NCBI GenBank assembly: GCA_018648985.1
Contig: JABGOT010000159.1
Coordinates: 1-6,489 of the forward strand
Length of the DNA: 6,489 nucleotides
Source: Candidatus Ruthturnera sp.
Lineage (GTDB): Bacteria; Pseudomonadota; Gammaproteobacteria; PS1; Pseudothioglobaceae
Direction: 5' to 3'
Shown one piece after another: positions 6,088 through 6,489 of this stretch (the stretch's first letter is position 1; each line of letters starts with the position of its first letter). Below the pieces are notes generated by a model. That model was not told the origin of the DNA. It searched no databases and was given only the letters and a program-made list of their open reading frames with translations. Both the position numbers and the translations under genes were made by a program.

Positions 6088-6489
6088 ATGTCTAACAAAA
6101 TCCAAGCCATTCGTGGAATGAACGACCTACTACCCAAGGACTCTGCCTTATGGTTGTCGCTAGAAAAAACAATCTTTGATTTGTTTATCTCTTATGGCTT
6201 TAAAAATATTCGCACACCCATTGTTGAAAAGACTGATACTTTTTGTCGTGCGATTGGTGAGGCGACTGACATTGTTGAAAAAGAAATGTATTCTTGGAGA
6301 GAGTCTAGTGGTGAAAGCTTAAGTTTAAGACCCGAAGGTACTGCGGGTTGTGTACGCGCCATGATTGAGCACAATCTACCTAGAGAAGGCATTCAAAAAG
6401 TCTTTTATCAAGGTGCTATGTTTAGACACGAGCGCCCTCAAAAAGGTCGTTACCGTCAATTTCACCAAGTGGGTGTTGAGGTGTTTGGT
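6088..6489 (+). CDS. hisS: Histidyl-tRNA synthetase, N-terminal part (partial)
   Basis: The first 134 codons of the class II histidyl-tRNA synthetase are present, and the gene runs off the window end in frame. The enzyme charges tRNA-His with histidine in the cytoplasm. The start MSNKIQAIRGMNDLLP matches E. coli HisS (MAKNIQAIRGMNDYLP), followed by RAIGEATDIVEKEMY. Next comes SLRPEGTAG, with E83 and T85 in the histidine-binding loop at the same numbering as E. coli. The class II motif 2 region follows, with F112-R113-H114-E115 and then RPQKGRYRQFHQ. The gene is separated from the membrane protein gene by 58 nt and has no recognisable Shine-Dalgarno site before its ATG. A TATAAC at 6078-6083 is a possible -10 element, but no matching -35 was found. 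Whether it has its own promoter or continues the upstream transcript is undecided. Confidence 0.96.
   Translation, partial: MSNKIQAIRGMNDLLPKDSALWLSLEKTIFDLFISYGFKNIRTPIVEKTDTFCRAIGEATDIVEKEMYSWRESSGESLSLRPEGTAGCVRAMIEHNLPREGIQKVFYQGAMFRHERPQKGRYRQFHQVGVEVFG

Noticed and set aside
6192..6392. Minus-strand open frame inside hisS
   Set aside because: It lies antisense to the conserved N-terminal domain of HisS; nothing independent supports it.
1..6489. Defence system, mobile element or CRISPR array
   Set aside because: Every gene has a housekeeping or metabolic family resemblance, base composition looks even, and no direct-repeat array or terminal inverted repeats were seen.

Overview
The window reads as ordinary chromosomal backbone of an AT-rich gammaproteobacterium (G+C a little under 40% by eye on sample lines). 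The ribosomal proteins, DnaB, alanine racemase, the CpdA-type phosphodiesterase and histidyl-tRNA synthetase all resemble the Escherichia coli proteins as recalled. The YqiB/DUF1249 family is also gammaproteobacterial. The low G+C and tight packing would suit a small-genome lineage such as the SUP05/Thioglobus sulfur oxidisers or related bivalve symbionts, but that placement is a guess. All genes are on the + strand. There is no phage, IS element, CRISPR array, tRNA or rRNA in view.

Layout: (1) 1-600 holds the 3' end of rpsR, then rplI with a strong ribosome binding site, closed by a clear intrinsic terminator. (2) 617-6029 holds six genes that are at most 9 nt apart or overlap: dnaB, alr, cpdA, a yqiB-like DUF1249 gene, a cytosolic 5'-nucleotidase I-type gene and a polytopic membrane protein of the nucleoside-recognition (Gate) type. 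The last four overlap each other or their predecessor by 4 to 16 nt. (3) After a 58-nt gap, hisS begins and runs off the window end.

How the genes may work together: rpsR-rplI and dnaB-alr are familiar gammaproteobacterial pairs (ribosome, replication fork, D-alanine supply). The less familiar part is 3114-6029. CpdA would convert cAMP to AMP, a cN-I type nucleotidase would convert AMP to adenosine, and a membrane protein with a 'nucleoside recognition' fold is translationally coupled to that nucleotidase. This gives a testable nucleotide-disposal or nucleoside-movement module, with the conserved but uncharacterised YqiB family protein in the middle.

Two structural points stand out. The nucleotidase is a tandem duplication of a HAD-like unit in which only the second copy keeps the acidic catalytic motifs. 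The membrane protein is itself a two-fold internal repeat, with an H...G...VSxR pattern at the same spacing in both halves.
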